DNA of 64,000 bases, from positions 18,977-82,976 of the forward strand of contig CAYUBQ010000012.1 in the NCBI GenBank assembly GCA_964443135.1, in the 5' to 3' direction. Below the pieces are notes generated by a model. It did no database searches. It was not told where the DNA came from and saw nothing but the letters and a program-made list of their open reading frames with translations. Shown here in pieces: positions 17,492-26,007 of this stretch (its first letter is position 1; each line of letters opens with the position of its first letter). The DNA comes from JAIPEI01 sp964443135. GTDB lineage: Bacteria; Desulfobacterota; DSM-4660; Desulfatiglandales; HGW-15. A program made the translations under genes and the position numbers.

Positions 17492-18814
17492 TCAGGGCCT
17501 CCGCCCTGCAGCCGGGGCCGCAGTCGCACCGTATCCCCCCACAGGGACTCCAATGCCGTATCCCGTTGGCTCCGCGGAGGCCTCCGCCGGCGCCGGGGAC
17601 AGGGCCTCCTCTCTCCGGCGGATGAGGACCTTCATCAACACGCCGAGCGCCACCAGGTGGTAGAAGATGTCCCAGTAGGCCGCACCCAGGAAGGCCCCTC
17701 CCACAGCGTACCCGACGATCGAGATCTGGATCGCCCGGGCGCAGTCCCGCCACCAGTCCCCGTTATCCAGACTCCGGACCCGCTTTCTCAGCCGCTGCAG
17801 CGAGATCAACGCCCCCAGAAGCAGGCTGAGCCAGAGCGCCAGCGCGACGAACCCGTGCTCCCCCAGGATCTCGAAGTACGCGCTGTGCACGTCCCGTACG
17901 TGCAGAAGAAACGTCTCGAAACCGCCTCCCAGGATCGGGTCCTCCAGGGCCCTTTGATAGGCGTAGCCCCACGCCTCGATCCGCCCCATGGCGGATCCGT
18001 CCTGCTCGTACTCCGAGATGGTGTCCATACGGTCCATCCAGACGTCCGGAAGCCTCGGGATCGCAATCAACAGCCCGATCGCCAGGACCGGCACGGCGAC
18101 CCACTTCCTCCGGCTCGACAGGATGATCGAGAGCAGGACCACGCAGAGGGTGAGAAAGGCGCCTCGAGACCGGGAGGCGATCACGGAGCAGACGCACAGG
18201 ACAAACGTGCTGTAGTAGAGCACCCGCAGGTTGACGTTCTTCGCCCACTTGGCGAGCAACAGGAAGATCGGCAGCATCATGTTGAGGGCCAGGGCGATCT
18301 CGTTGTTTCCACCGTAGAAGGTGTTGTCCGGACCCCAGACCCTGTAGCTCAGGCCGGTTCCCAGGGCGAAGATCCCGCCCTTGATCCCGATCAGGCCGAA
18401 GGAAAAGGCGATGGTGATCAGGAGCCACTTGAAGCGGTCCTCCGTGTTGATCAGCCACAGGGTGGGAAAGATGCCGACGTAGATCTTCATCACCTTGACC
18501 CACTGGTCCGAGGCCGCGTTGGGAACGTCCGGCGCGATGAAGGTGGTCAGGGTGAACCACCCCAGCAGCAGGACGAAGGTGATGGTCTCCCGGGTCCAGG
18601 GGAAGGGCTGGCGTTCGTCCCGGTTGAGGAAAAACCCCGCCATGGTGGCGACGAAAACGATGAAGTAGACGGGGAACGCCCGCGAGAAACCCCATGCGTA
18701 CCGATGCGGGTTCAGGTACGCCAGGACGGCCAGCGCCAGCACGCCGACCCAGGGCCTGAACAGCGCCTGGAAAGAACCGCCGAAGGTAAAGAGAATGACG
18801 AGAAGATCGCGCAT
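17492..18814 (-). CDS. Exosortase A-associated O-antigen ligase/polymerase-like membrane protein (TIGR03097 type)
   Basis: 440 residues with about ten hydrophobic segments. The N-terminus MRDLLVILFTFGG...YLNPHRYAWGFSRAFP is typical of the putative O-glycosylation ligase linked to exosortase A systems. A large periplasmic loop contains SRSRGAF and later GGGFETFLLHVRDVHSAYFEILGEHG; the conserved H-x-x-Y-F-E-x-L-x-E-x-G block is the usual ligase signature. It acts at the periplasmic face, either polymerising repeat units (Wzy role) or transferring glycan to an acceptor. No other polymerase candidate is visible in the array, so a Wzy role is plausible. AGGAG lies 6 nt before the ATG. Confidence 0.85.
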   Translation of the reverse strand: MRDLLVILFTFGGSFQALFRPWVGVLALAVLAYLNPHRYAWGFSRAFPVYFIVFVATMAGFFLNRDERQPFPWTRETITFVLLLGWFTLTTFIAPDVPNAASDQWVKVMKIYVGIFPTLWLINTEDRFKWLLITIAFSFGLIGIKGGIFALGTGLSYRVWGPDNTFYGGNNEIALALNMMLPIFLLLAKWAKNVNLRVLYYSTFVLCVCSVIASRSRGAFLTLCVVLLSIILSSRRKWVAVPVLAIGLLIAIPRLPDVWMDRMDTISEYEQDGSAMGRIEAWGYAYQRALEDPILGGGFETFLLHVRDVHSAYFEILGEHGFVALALWLSLLLGALISLQRLRKRVRSLDNGDWWRDCARAIQISIVGYAVGGAFLGAAYWDIFYHLVALGVLMKVLIRRREEALSPAPAEASAEPTGYGIGVPVGGYGATAAPAAGRRP

Positions 18815-18823
18815 GGCCTGCTC

Positions 18824-20092
18824 CTAAGCCGCAGTTTCACGGACGGGATCGGCGGACATCAGGCGCGCTGGGGCGCCCGTCTTTTTCCGGGATGCCAGGA
18901 CGTGCTCATACACCATCTGCACCTCCCGGACGTGCCGGTCCACCGCAAACATGTCGAGGGCCTTTTCCCTGGCCGCTGCCCCCAGGCGCGACCTCAGCGC
19001 CGGGGAGCGGTGGAGGCGAAGGATGGCGGCTGCAAGGCTCTCCGCATTTCCGTTCTCGAAGAGGAGCGCGTCCCGATCGTGATCCGCCATCTCGGCCGCA
19101 CCCCCGTGGTCCGGCCCGACCAGGGGCCGGCCCATGGCCATGCACTCGATCACAACGGTCCCGAGGGGCTCCGGGCTGGTGGAGGCGGAGACCACGACGT
19201 CCAGCCCGTTGTAGGCCGCCGGCATGTCGCGGATGTGCCCCGTGAACACCACGGTTTCGGCGAGGCCTTCCCTCTCCACCCTCTCCCGGAGCTCCATCTC
19301 GTAGGGAATGCACTCCTCGGGTGTGCCGCCCACCAGCATCAGGCGAAGGTTCGGGATCTCCTCCACGAGCCGGTGGGCCGCATCGAGGAACAGGCGCTGC
19401 CCTTTCCACGGAATCAGCAGGCCCACCAGGCCCACGGCAAAGGCCTCCGGGGGGATACCGTGGGCCTCCCGAAAGGGGCCGCCGTCGGCGTTTACGTCCA
19501 GGTTCTCCAGCTCGATCCCATCGTAGACCACGGTTCTCCGGGACGCCGGAACCCCCAGCAGACCGATGCTTCTGGAGACCCAGTGGGACACGGGGATGTA
19601 GTGGTCCGGCAGACGGTAGAGCCTTCTCGTCAAGGGGGCCTTGTTCGTCGGACCCCGCACGTGACAAATCACGGGAACCTGCATGAGCTTTCCCGCCAGG
19701 ATCGCCGCCCGGTTCGTGACGGGCTCGTTGTTCACGTGGATGAGATCGGGCCGGTACCTGGAGCAGAGGAGGAGCAGCCGCACGAAGAAGGGGAGGAAGT
19801 TCACCAGGTCGTCCATCCTGGCGATCGACTGGTTCAGGATGGCGCGGGACCCGCTGTTCGATCCGCGGCCGAGCTTCCGTTTCATGGACACCGTGTCGAG
19901 TAATCGGTCCGGGATGTGTCGATGCGGGGACTCTTCCTCCATCCCCTCATACTCGGGGCCGTTCCTTCCGGTCACCACGAAGGGCGAGAAGCGGGAGCGG
20001 TCCACGTTCCTCACCAGATGGCGAAGACAGATCATGGCCCCCCCATACCCGATCGCGTTTTCCACATACAACACTCGATGCGGCAGTGCCAT
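18824..20092 (-). CDS. GT4 glycosyltransferase
   Basis: 422 residues from the ATG at 20092 (AAGGGG upstream); a 13-residue longer start exists. It begins ALPHRVLYVENAIGYGGAMI, with an early Gly-rich loop. VNNEPVTNRAAILAGKLMQV and VICHVRGPTNK lie in the acceptor half; VGLLIPWKGQRLFLDA and SASTSPEPLGTVVIECMAMG (E-x7-E donor site) lie in the second half. It fits GT4 (GT-B). The segment SMKRKLGRGSNSGSRAI is basic and may contact membrane lipid. Likely an EPS repeat-unit transferase with unknown specificity. It is followed 9 nt later by the O-ligase gene. Confidence 0.85.
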   Translation of the reverse strand: MALPHRVLYVENAIGYGGAMICLRHLVRNVDRSRFSPFVVTGRNGPEYEGMEEESPHRHIPDRLLDTVSMKRKLGRGSNSGSRAILNQSIARMDDLVNFLPFFVRLLLLCSRYRPDLIHVNNEPVTNRAAILAGKLMQVPVICHVRGPTNKAPLTRRLYRLPDHYIPVSHWVSRSIGLLGVPASRRTVVYDGIELENLDVNADGGPFREAHGIPPEAFAVGLVGLLIPWKGQRLFLDAAHRLVEEIPNLRLMLVGGTPEECIPYEMELRERVEREGLAETVVFTGHIRDMPAAYNGLDVVVSASTSPEPLGTVVIECMAMGRPLVGPDHGGAAEMADHDRDALLFENGNAESLAAAILRLHRSPALRSRLGAAAREKALDMFAVDRHVREVQMVYEHVLASRKKTGAPARLMSADPVRETAA

Positions 20093-20108
20093 TTCCTTTC
20101 CCCTTCCT

Positions 20109-21068
20109 TTACGTCCCGACCGACAGGTCACTCCGGGTTCCCCGGCGGTGATTCATCTCCAGGTACCCCTGGATCTCCCCCAGGGTGTGCACGAAGCGCA
20201 GCTTCCTGAAAAACCTTCGGCCGGGCCGGGGTTCCAGCCACCACCACAGCAGCCGTGGCAGGCTCTGCAGAATGAGATACCTCGGAACCCCGCGGATCAT
20301 GGCGCCGGAGCTCAACGCCTTGAAGGCAACGATCTGGCAGTAGCCGGTCTGGCGAACCCAGCGCACCACGTAGGACCTCCTCAACCGCTCGGCGGGATTG
20401 TGGTGGTGCATGACGGCATCAGGGAGGTAACAGAAGCGGCCGCCTTTTTGAAGGTACCGGGTGAAGAGTTCCGTGTCCTCGGCAAAAGGAACGCGCGTGC
20501 CGGGACCCAGATCCTCCCGGAACCCGCCCAGCCGATCGAAGGTCTCCCTCCTCAGTGCCGTGTTCCCTCCGCCTGGAATCACCTCTTTCGGGAGAAGGCG
20601 CTCGTCCTCCCCATAGTCCCTGCAGTTCGTGACCCCCTCCGGAACGCCATAGGCCCCTTGCTTCAGGAGCCAACCCGGAGCGCCTCCTTCCCAGGCCGGA
20701 AAAATCCGCCCTGTGAACCCGGACACCTCAGGATGCCTTCTGCATGCCTCTGCGTAGACCTCGAGCCATCCTGGAGAGGGCTCCATATCATCGTCCGAGA
20801 AGATGAGCAGGTCTCCCCTCAGGTACCGCCGTGCATGGTTGATGGAACGACACTTCCCGGGAACGGGCTGTTGAAGGACAACCAGCGGCAGGACACGCTT
20901 TTCCTTTTCTCCCTTTAGAATGCGTGCGGTGTCATCCGAACTCCCATTGTCGATCAGGACGATTTCCCAGTCCAGATGCTCAGGGACCCTGCACCTCTCA
21001 AACGACCGAATGACGGCCTGGATCCGTTCCGCTCGATTGCGGGTCGATATGACGATTGACAGTTGCAT
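20109..21068 (-). CDS. GT2 family glycosyltransferase
   Basis: 319 residues. GT-A fold motifs: SIVISTRNRAERI at the N-terminus, EIVLIDNGSSDDTARIL, the metal-binding DDD in LIFSDDDMEPSPGW (about residue 92), GRIFPAWEG, and GGFREDLGPGTRVPFAEDTE (ED acceptor motif). The C-terminal RGVPRYLILQSL and W-rich segment may be membrane-associated. It transfers one sugar to a lipid-linked EPS intermediate; donor unknown. It is closely similar in architecture to the GT2 immediately upstream (21133-22053), sharing the same C-terminal helix and GEIQGYLEM or GMIKGYYQR ending, so the pair may be ancient duplicates. Confidence 0.85.
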   Translation of the reverse strand: MQLSIVISTRNRAERIQAVIRSFERCRVPEHLDWEIVLIDNGSSDDTARILKGEKEKRVLPLVVLQQPVPGKCRSINHARRYLRGDLLIFSDDDMEPSPGWLEVYAEACRRHPEVSGFTGRIFPAWEGGAPGWLLKQGAYGVPEGVTNCRDYGEDERLLPKEVIPGGGNTALRRETFDRLGGFREDLGPGTRVPFAEDTELFTRYLQKGGRFCYLPDAVMHHHNPAERLRRSYVVRWVRQTGYCQIVAFKALSSGAMIRGVPRYLILQSLPRLLWWWLEPRPGRRFFRKLRFVHTLGEIQGYLEMNHRRGTRSDLSVGT

Positions 21069-21132
21069 GAGATTCCGGCTCAGATGCAGCCCCCCGATCG
21101 AGTGGTTGGAACCCGGAGGGGTGGAAACTGCA

Positions 21133-22053
21133 TCACCAGACTTGGCGCTGGTAATAACCCTTTATCATTCCCAGGAAATGCCAAAGGGTCATCTCCTTTC
21201 TGAAGGATCGATTCCAGCCGGAGACGACGATGTCCCGACCAAATCGAATCGCTGATCTGGTCAACTGAAGGAAAAGGAACAAAGGGACTCCGCGGAGGCT
21301 CCGAAACCCGGAAAACCGATCGTCGAGATGCGCCTCTTGGAGACCCGAGCTATAGTGCAGCCTCCGAAAATAGTTTTTCCTCATTTTTTGCTTCTCAACG
21401 ACGTGATAGGCAATGGCATCCGGTTGATACACGGCCCTCCCTCCTGATGCCAAAAACCTCTTGAAGAAATCGTACTCCTCTCCACCGAACAGCTGCTGGG
21501 CCTTCCTTCCCATGTCGACGTGAAACAGTCCGATTGTCTCGAACGTTTTTCTGGAAAAGGCCATATTGCCTCCAAAAGGGTACCTTTGTTCGTCCATTTG
21601 GAAGGCCTCATCGCCGTAGTCCAAGTGGCCCAAGAACCCCCAAAGCTCCGGCTTCAGCCAGCCGGGCAGCAGGCTTTGCGGACGGATGTGGATCCTTCCC
21701 CCCACGCAGTCACATCCATGGTCCTCGAATGTCCTGCAAAGCGCTTCAATGAGACGCTCATGAGCGATCTCATCATCATCGATAAAGAAGAGGTAGTCTC
21801 CCCTGGCTTCCAGAACCCCTCGATTCCGAGCGAAAGAAAGACCCTGATTGGTTTCCAGAAAATACTTTATAATCATATTCGTTTTGTTCCCAAACTCCAT
21901 GACTCTGGCACGAGTATCATCTACCGACTTGTTGTCAACAACAACAATTTCCCAACTTATACCACTTTCATTCTTCTGATTTTCAAAGCTTTCCAGAATT
22001 CTTATAAGGCTGTCAGCTCGATTATATGTACAAATAATTACACTTAGTTCCAT
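21133..22053 (-). CDS. GT2 family glycosyltransferase
   Basis: 306 residues. Motifs are SVIICTYNRADSLIRIL, EIVVVDNKSVDDTRARV, the DDD of YLFFIDDDEIAHERL, GGRIHIRPQ and GGEEYDFFKRF. The gene starts inside the 3' end of the upstream GT2 gene (10-nt overlap). Its 5' half (about 21840-22053) is noticeably AT-rich, while the 3' half has the GC content of its neighbours, which points to recombination within the gene or import of an AT-rich segment. Function is an EPS glycosyltransferase with unknown sugar specificity. Confidence 0.85.
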   Translation of the reverse strand: MELSVIICTYNRADSLIRILESFENQKNESGISWEIVVVDNKSVDDTRARVMEFGNKTNMIIKYFLETNQGLSFARNRGVLEARGDYLFFIDDDEIAHERLIEALCRTFEDHGCDCVGGRIHIRPQSLLPGWLKPELWGFLGHLDYGDEAFQMDEQRYPFGGNMAFSRKTFETIGLFHVDMGRKAQQLFGGEEYDFFKRFLASGGRAVYQPDAIAYHVVEKQKMRKNYFRRLHYSSGLQEAHLDDRFSGFRSLRGVPLFLFLQLTRSAIRFGRDIVVSGWNRSFRKEMTLWHFLGMIKGYYQRQVW

Positions 22054-22982
22054 GACATATTAGCCTCACTATCCGATATATGAACAAGCTTCTCATGAAT
22101 CCTAGGAGGCAAAAGGGAGGGCAGCATGTATTTCCAATCATGCATAGAGCCATACCCGTACCTCATTACGATCCTGAAAATCTCACGAGCATTTGTCAGG
22201 TCCCTCTTCCAATAGCATTCGTATCCGCATGTGAGCAGTACCCCAAGGGTAAGCTTCCTGACCAGGCGCCGCCCGAGCCTGGTTTTCACATGAGGATGCT
22301 CTCGCAAGAACGCCAGCTTGACCCAAAGATTCTGTCTGGCTCCTCGGACAACATGATGACTGGCCCGCACGCCGGTGTGAAAATGGTAGTATGCGAGGAC
22401 CTCCGGCACCCTTACGATTCGATGCGCAGAGGCGATCTCCAGCCACAGCCTGTAGTCTTCGCCGTTCGTCAATCGCTCATCGAACCCGCCCGCGGCTTCA
22501 ACCGCCGCCCTAGTGGTCAAGGCGGCGTGAATGGGCCATGGACAGTCCCGAAGCAGAAACTCGCTTTTCCGTCCTTGTTCGTAGTCGGGCGGCACGTAGG
22601 GCCTGCCGCGAGCGCCAGCGGCGCCGACGTTCTGCCAGCCGCAGTAAGCCAGCTCGCCCCCCCCGGCATCAAGGGCTTCGCACAGCTTTTCCAGGCAGGT
22701 CGAGCTCCACGTGTCATCGGCATCCAGGAAAGCAACCAGCTCTCCCTTCGCCTCAGCAAGACCATGATTCCGAGCGGCGCTCACTCCGCTGTTGGTCTGG
22801 TGGATGACTTTGATGCACATATCGTCAAACTTGGTGATGATGTTTCTGCTTTCATCTGTGGATCCATCATCTACAATAATGATCTCTTTATCCTCAAATG
22901 TTTGGTTCAATGCACTATTTAAACTTAATTCAATATGGTTTTGGGCATTATAGCATGGCATTACTACTGATATTCTTGGCAT
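22044..22982 (-). CDS. GT2 family glycosyltransferase
   Basis: 312 residues. Motifs are RISVVMPCYNAQNHIE, EIIIVDDGSTDESRNII, VSAARNHGLAEAKGE, the DxD of LVAFLDADDTWSS, and GGFDERLTNGEDYRLW. Codon use changes mid-gene: the first 80 codons are AT-rich and the rest is GC-rich, with the switch close to the AEAKGE segment. It is followed directly by another GT2 gene (10-nt overlap). The AT-rich gap upstream contains a perfect palindrome (23006-23026). Likely an EPS transferase; donor unknown. Confidence 0.85.
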   Translation of the reverse strand: MPRISVVMPCYNAQNHIELSLNSALNQTFEDKEIIIVDDGSTDESRNIITKFDDMCIKVIHQTNSGVSAARNHGLAEAKGELVAFLDADDTWSSTCLEKLCEALDAGGGELAYCGWQNVGAAGARGRPYVPPDYEQGRKSEFLLRDCPWPIHAALTTRAAVEAAGGFDERLTNGEDYRLWLEIASAHRIVRVPEVLAYYHFHTGVRASHHVVRGARQNLWVKLAFLREHPHVKTRLGRRLVRKLTLGVLLTCGYECYWKRDLTNAREIFRIVMRYGYGSMHDWKYMLPSLLPPRIHEKLVHISDSEANMSWN

Positions 22983-23005
22983 TATTTATTTGATAGCCTA
23001 ATAAA

Positions 23006-23026
23006 TTTGAATGAACTACATTCAAA
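23006..23026. promoter_or_regulatory. Perfect 8-bp palindrome in AT-rich spacer
   Basis: TTTGAATG (23006-23013) and CATTCAAA (23019-23026) form a perfect inverted repeat around a 5-nt spacer, 24 nt upstream of the GT2 start at 22982. The whole gap 22983-23118 is AT-rich and holds no gene. The size and position fit an operator or a small hairpin in the leader. No poly-T follows, so it is not a terminator. Function is inferred only. Confidence 0.3.
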
Positions 23027-23118
23027 CCAAAAAATATAGATCATATCCATTCCACTATATATTTGTATATTCCAAAATTGTTCCGTTATGTTTTCAGCAC
23101 CGAATTAAGTATAAAGTT

Positions 23119-24093
23119 TCACCATTCGGAATCCGAAACATACCATGGCAATTCAAATCGGAGATACGATTTATGCAAACGATCTAAATTCTCTCTACTC
23201 AAGGTTTTCCGCCATCGATCTGGCATTTGACTCGTGTACCGATCTGTAGAATATGGGTTTGTATCATCATTAACACTTGATTTACTTTTGATTAGCAACT
23301 CAATATTGTCGTCCCATATTAGTTCAGAGAATTTGAATATTTCTTGAAAAATGCTTACGGAGTCACTGCACAACTCTTCATAGCTAAAAACCATTGAATT
23401 TGGATATTCATCTATTATATTTAACATATAGCAATAACAAACCCCACACATAACTCCGAACATCTCCCAAAAATCATTTTTGTTAAAATCCCGATTTTCA
23501 AAATCCACCATTTTCTTGTTTATATTATGCAAACTTTTATTTATATGTGACAAGTTGATATCTGTCCAACCTAACCTGTTGAAACTTGATGCAATAGCAG
23601 CTGGATGTCGAATAACAAATATGATTTTTGGTTTGTAAGTCGACATTAGCCATTTTGAAGCCAAAGGATTGACTTCCTTTATTACAACCCTCCTTTTCTT
23701 TCTTCCTAGCAAACTCCACTGCTTGGTGTCGGTGATGACATCCGGAAAAAAGTCTGGAATCCCTGCAAATGCATTGTCTGAGAATGCTTGCAGATATTCA
23801 TCAGCTGTTTCCATGCTGATCACAGCCCCATCGGCGTGACGCTGCTGCATGTTGCTCTGCGTAATGGGTTCTCGAAGATAAAGGGCGTTCACGGCATGAC
23901 CGAGAATTTCGCCGACCCAGCTTGAACCGCTGCGCGGGAGTGACAGGATGAGGACAGGAGGCCCTTGAGGAGGGAAGAGGCGGGCGAGGAAATCGGTGAC
24001 CCGACCGAGCCCGACCCAGCTCACCGGGCTGGGAGAGCCTTGAGCAAGTCGCCAGAAAAACGGTGAGCCATGGGCGATCTTTTTCCAGGACAT
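23119..24093 (-). CDS. Sulfotransferase-family protein
   Basis: 324 residues. The PAPS 5'-phosphosulfate loop is ILSLPRSGSSWVGEIL (near residue 50), and the 3'-phosphate strand and helix is IIFVIRHPAAIASSFNRL. VFSYEELCSD is the usual third block, and the C-terminal DRWRKTLS fits sulfotransferases. The first third is GC-rich like the host array, while about 23119-23720 is very AT-rich with Asn, Lys and Ile enrichment; the boundary lies inside the gene. Likely sulfates an EPS sugar using PAPS. Upstream and downstream gaps (24094-24144; 22983-23118) are short and without genes. Confidence 0.8.
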   Translation of the reverse strand: MSWKKIAHGSPFFWRLAQGSPSPVSWVGLGRVTDFLARLFPPQGPPVLILSLPRSGSSWVGEILGHAVNALYLREPITQSNMQQRHADGAVISMETADEYLQAFSDNAFAGIPDFFPDVITDTKQWSLLGRKKRRVVIKEVNPLASKWLMSTYKPKIIFVIRHPAAIASSFNRLGWTDINLSHINKSLHNINKKMVDFENRDFNKNDFWEMFGVMCGVCYCYMLNIIDEYPNSMVFSYEELCSDSVSIFQEIFKFSELIWDDNIELLIKSKSSVNDDTNPYSTDRYTSQMPDRWRKTLSRENLDRLHKSYLRFELPWYVSDSEW

Positions 24094-24144
24094 CGATCCG
24101 AATCGACCGGACCTATCGATGGGAATGCAAAAAGGACAGCCCCA

Positions 24145-25047
24145 TCAGGTCGGGTGGATTTCCCTTTTTCTTCCGGCAACGCGCCGAAGTCGGCACTCCA
24201 AGCGGCTGCGTGCATACCCGAACATTCGCGCCCACCCCACCCCATTGTCCGCGAAGGCCAGCTTTCTTGCGAGCACTCCTGGGCCGTCTTCCGGAAACAC
24301 GGTGACCCGTCTGACAAGAAACGGATTCGAGTCGCTGCCCAGCCATCCGGGCCTGGCCGTGCAGGCGATTTCGTACCCGGCCTTTCTCACCGCATTTACG
24401 ACTGCCTTGTTGAAATCCCCGAACGGGTAGGCGAAACTGCTCACCCGCTTGCCCAGCAGGTCTTCCAATTCCCTCTTGCTGCCGAGGATTTCATGCTCCA
24501 TCGCAAGGAGATCCAGGCGGCTCAGCCTGGGGTGGGTCTTCGTGTGTCCACCGATCTCCATGCCCGCAGCCGCCATCTCCTTCAGTTGGGCCGCACTCAA
24601 GAGCGGCTTGATGCCGGCTCCGTGCCCTACCCACTCCGACCTCCCCCCGATCTCGCGTGTGACAACAAACCAAGTCGCCCTCATACGCGCTTGTCGAAGC
24701 AGGGCGAACCCGTTTTCATAGTTGTCTGCATATCCGTCGTCAAAGGTGATGGCGACCGTTTTCGGGGGCAGTTCATTCGGGCGGAGAAGATCGCTCACGC
24801 AGGCGGTGTGCCATCCCTCGGAGCGAAGCAGTCTGAGATGGCGTTCGAATGCAGCCCGGGAAATCGTCCACTCATCCTGGGCGGCGTTCCGTTTGGGAGC
24901 GATGGAGTGGTACATCATCACCACCGGACCTCTTCCTGAGCCGACCGGGACGACGCCGGCTCCCCTCAACAGCCTCCGGCTCAACGGATCGAGCCTCGGC
25001 CCCACGGATAAATCAGACTGCCTGATCGGGTTGATCATGCCTGGCAC
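24145..25047 (-). CDS. Polysaccharide deacetylase (NodB/CE4 fold)
   Basis: 300 residues. CE4 motifs are present: MMYHSIAPKRN, TFDDGYADN (catalytic Asp pair), HTKTHPRLS (H-x3-H metal ligands) and FAYPFGDFN. It probably removes N-acetyl or O-acetyl groups from an EPS sugar. There is no signal peptide, so it may act on cytoplasmic intermediates or be membrane-associated. The start lies inside the 3' end of the upstream GT2 gene (35-nt overlap); ATG at 25038 is an alternative. Confidence 0.85.
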   Translation of the reverse strand: MPGMINPIRQSDLSVGPRLDPLSRRLLRGAGVVPVGSGRGPVVMMYHSIAPKRNAAQDEWTISRAAFERHLRLLRSEGWHTACVSDLLRPNELPPKTVAITFDDGYADNYENGFALLRQARMRATWFVVTREIGGRSEWVGHGAGIKPLLSAAQLKEMAAAGMEIGGHTKTHPRLSRLDLLAMEHEILGSKRELEDLLGKRVSSFAYPFGDFNKAVVNAVRKAGYEIACTARPGWLGSDSNPFLVRRVTVFPEDGPGVLARKLAFADNGVGWARMFGYARSRLECRLRRVAGRKREIHPT

Positions 25048-25969
25048 CCTGAACCCATCGAATCATCTCGGTTGGAAAGTAGGACAAACCCCAGTAGGAA
25101 AGAGCCCTCAGGTCCCACCCCATTGAAAGGCTACTGGCCAAATATTTTCTTGCTGATATTTTTTGCTTCCGAAGCAAATAATATCCGTAATTTTTGTAAA
25201 AAACGGCCAACCTTTGATCCAGATCTATGTTCAGCCTGGACAAGCAATCTCCGTAATGTCTTTTGTGCTTTTCCAAGGCCTGAATGTTGGACTCATATAC
25301 GGCCTCGAGGTTCTTGGACCCGCTTCCCGGACGATCCCTCTCCAGCTCCCAGACCTCGCCGGCGTAGGCGAACCGGTGGTGCAGGGCGACCCTCAGCCAG
25401 AACTCCCAGTCCTCCGCGTAGATGTCCGGATCGAAGAGCCCGGTGGCCTCGAAGCAGGCCTTTTTCATCATCACGGTTCCGGTGGGGACGTAGGGGGCGT
25501 CCAGGAGCTTCCGGTAGGGCTCGATCACCAAGAAGGGATCTCCGAAGAAGTCTGCGTCGTACCCCTTTTCCCGAAACATGGATCGAATGATCAAGCTCCC
25601 GTCGTTCGAAAACCGCTGCTTGTCCCCGAACAGGAAATCCACGTCGGGGCGGCTCTCCATCAGCTCGACCTGCCGCTCCAGCTTCCGCTCGGTCCAGAGG
25701 TCGTCGCTGTCCAGAAAGGCGACGTACTTTCCCCGCGCGGCCCGGATGCCGGTGTTCCTGGCCTCGGATCGACCGCTGTTCCTCTGGTGTATGTAGACGA
25801 TCCTCTCCCGGTAGGGATCGAGGACCTCCCTGGTCCCGTCGGTGGAGCCGTCGTCCACCACCAGGGTTTCAAAATCCCGGAAGGTCTGTCTGTCGATGCT
25901 CTCCAGGGTGAACGGAATGTAGTCGGCCGTATTGTAGGTGGGAATGACGATGCTCACGAGAGGTCTCAT
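25013..25969 (-). CDS. GT2 family glycosyltransferase
   Basis: 318 residues from the ATG at 25969, with AGGAGA 6 nt upstream. Motifs are VSIVIPTYNTADYIPFTL, ETLVVDDGSTDGTREVL, RSEARNTGIRAARGKY, the DxD of VAFLDSDDLWTERKL, and GLFDPDIYAEDWEFWLRVA. It is a complete GT-A glycosyltransferase of the kind used for EPS or O-antigen repeat units. The longer open frame to 26686 is a shadow of the sulfotransferase gene upstream. The 3' end becomes AT-rich (about 25150-25280). Confidence 0.9.
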   Translation of the reverse strand: MRPLVSIVIPTYNTADYIPFTLESIDRQTFRDFETLVVDDGSTDGTREVLDPYRERIVYIHQRNSGRSEARNTGIRAARGKYVAFLDSDDLWTERKLERQVELMESRPDVDFLFGDKQRFSNDGSLIIRSMFREKGYDADFFGDPFLVIEPYRKLLDAPYVPTGTVMMKKACFEATGLFDPDIYAEDWEFWLRVALHHRFAYAGEVWELERDRPGSGSKNLEAVYESNIQALEKHKRHYGDCLSRLNIDLDQRLAVFYKNYGYYLLRKQKISARKYLASSLSMGWDLRALSYWGLSYFPTEMIRWVQGARHDQPDQAV

Positions 25970-26007
25970 GGGAATCTCCTCAGGTTGTGGACGGTGGAGC
26001 CGTGTGT

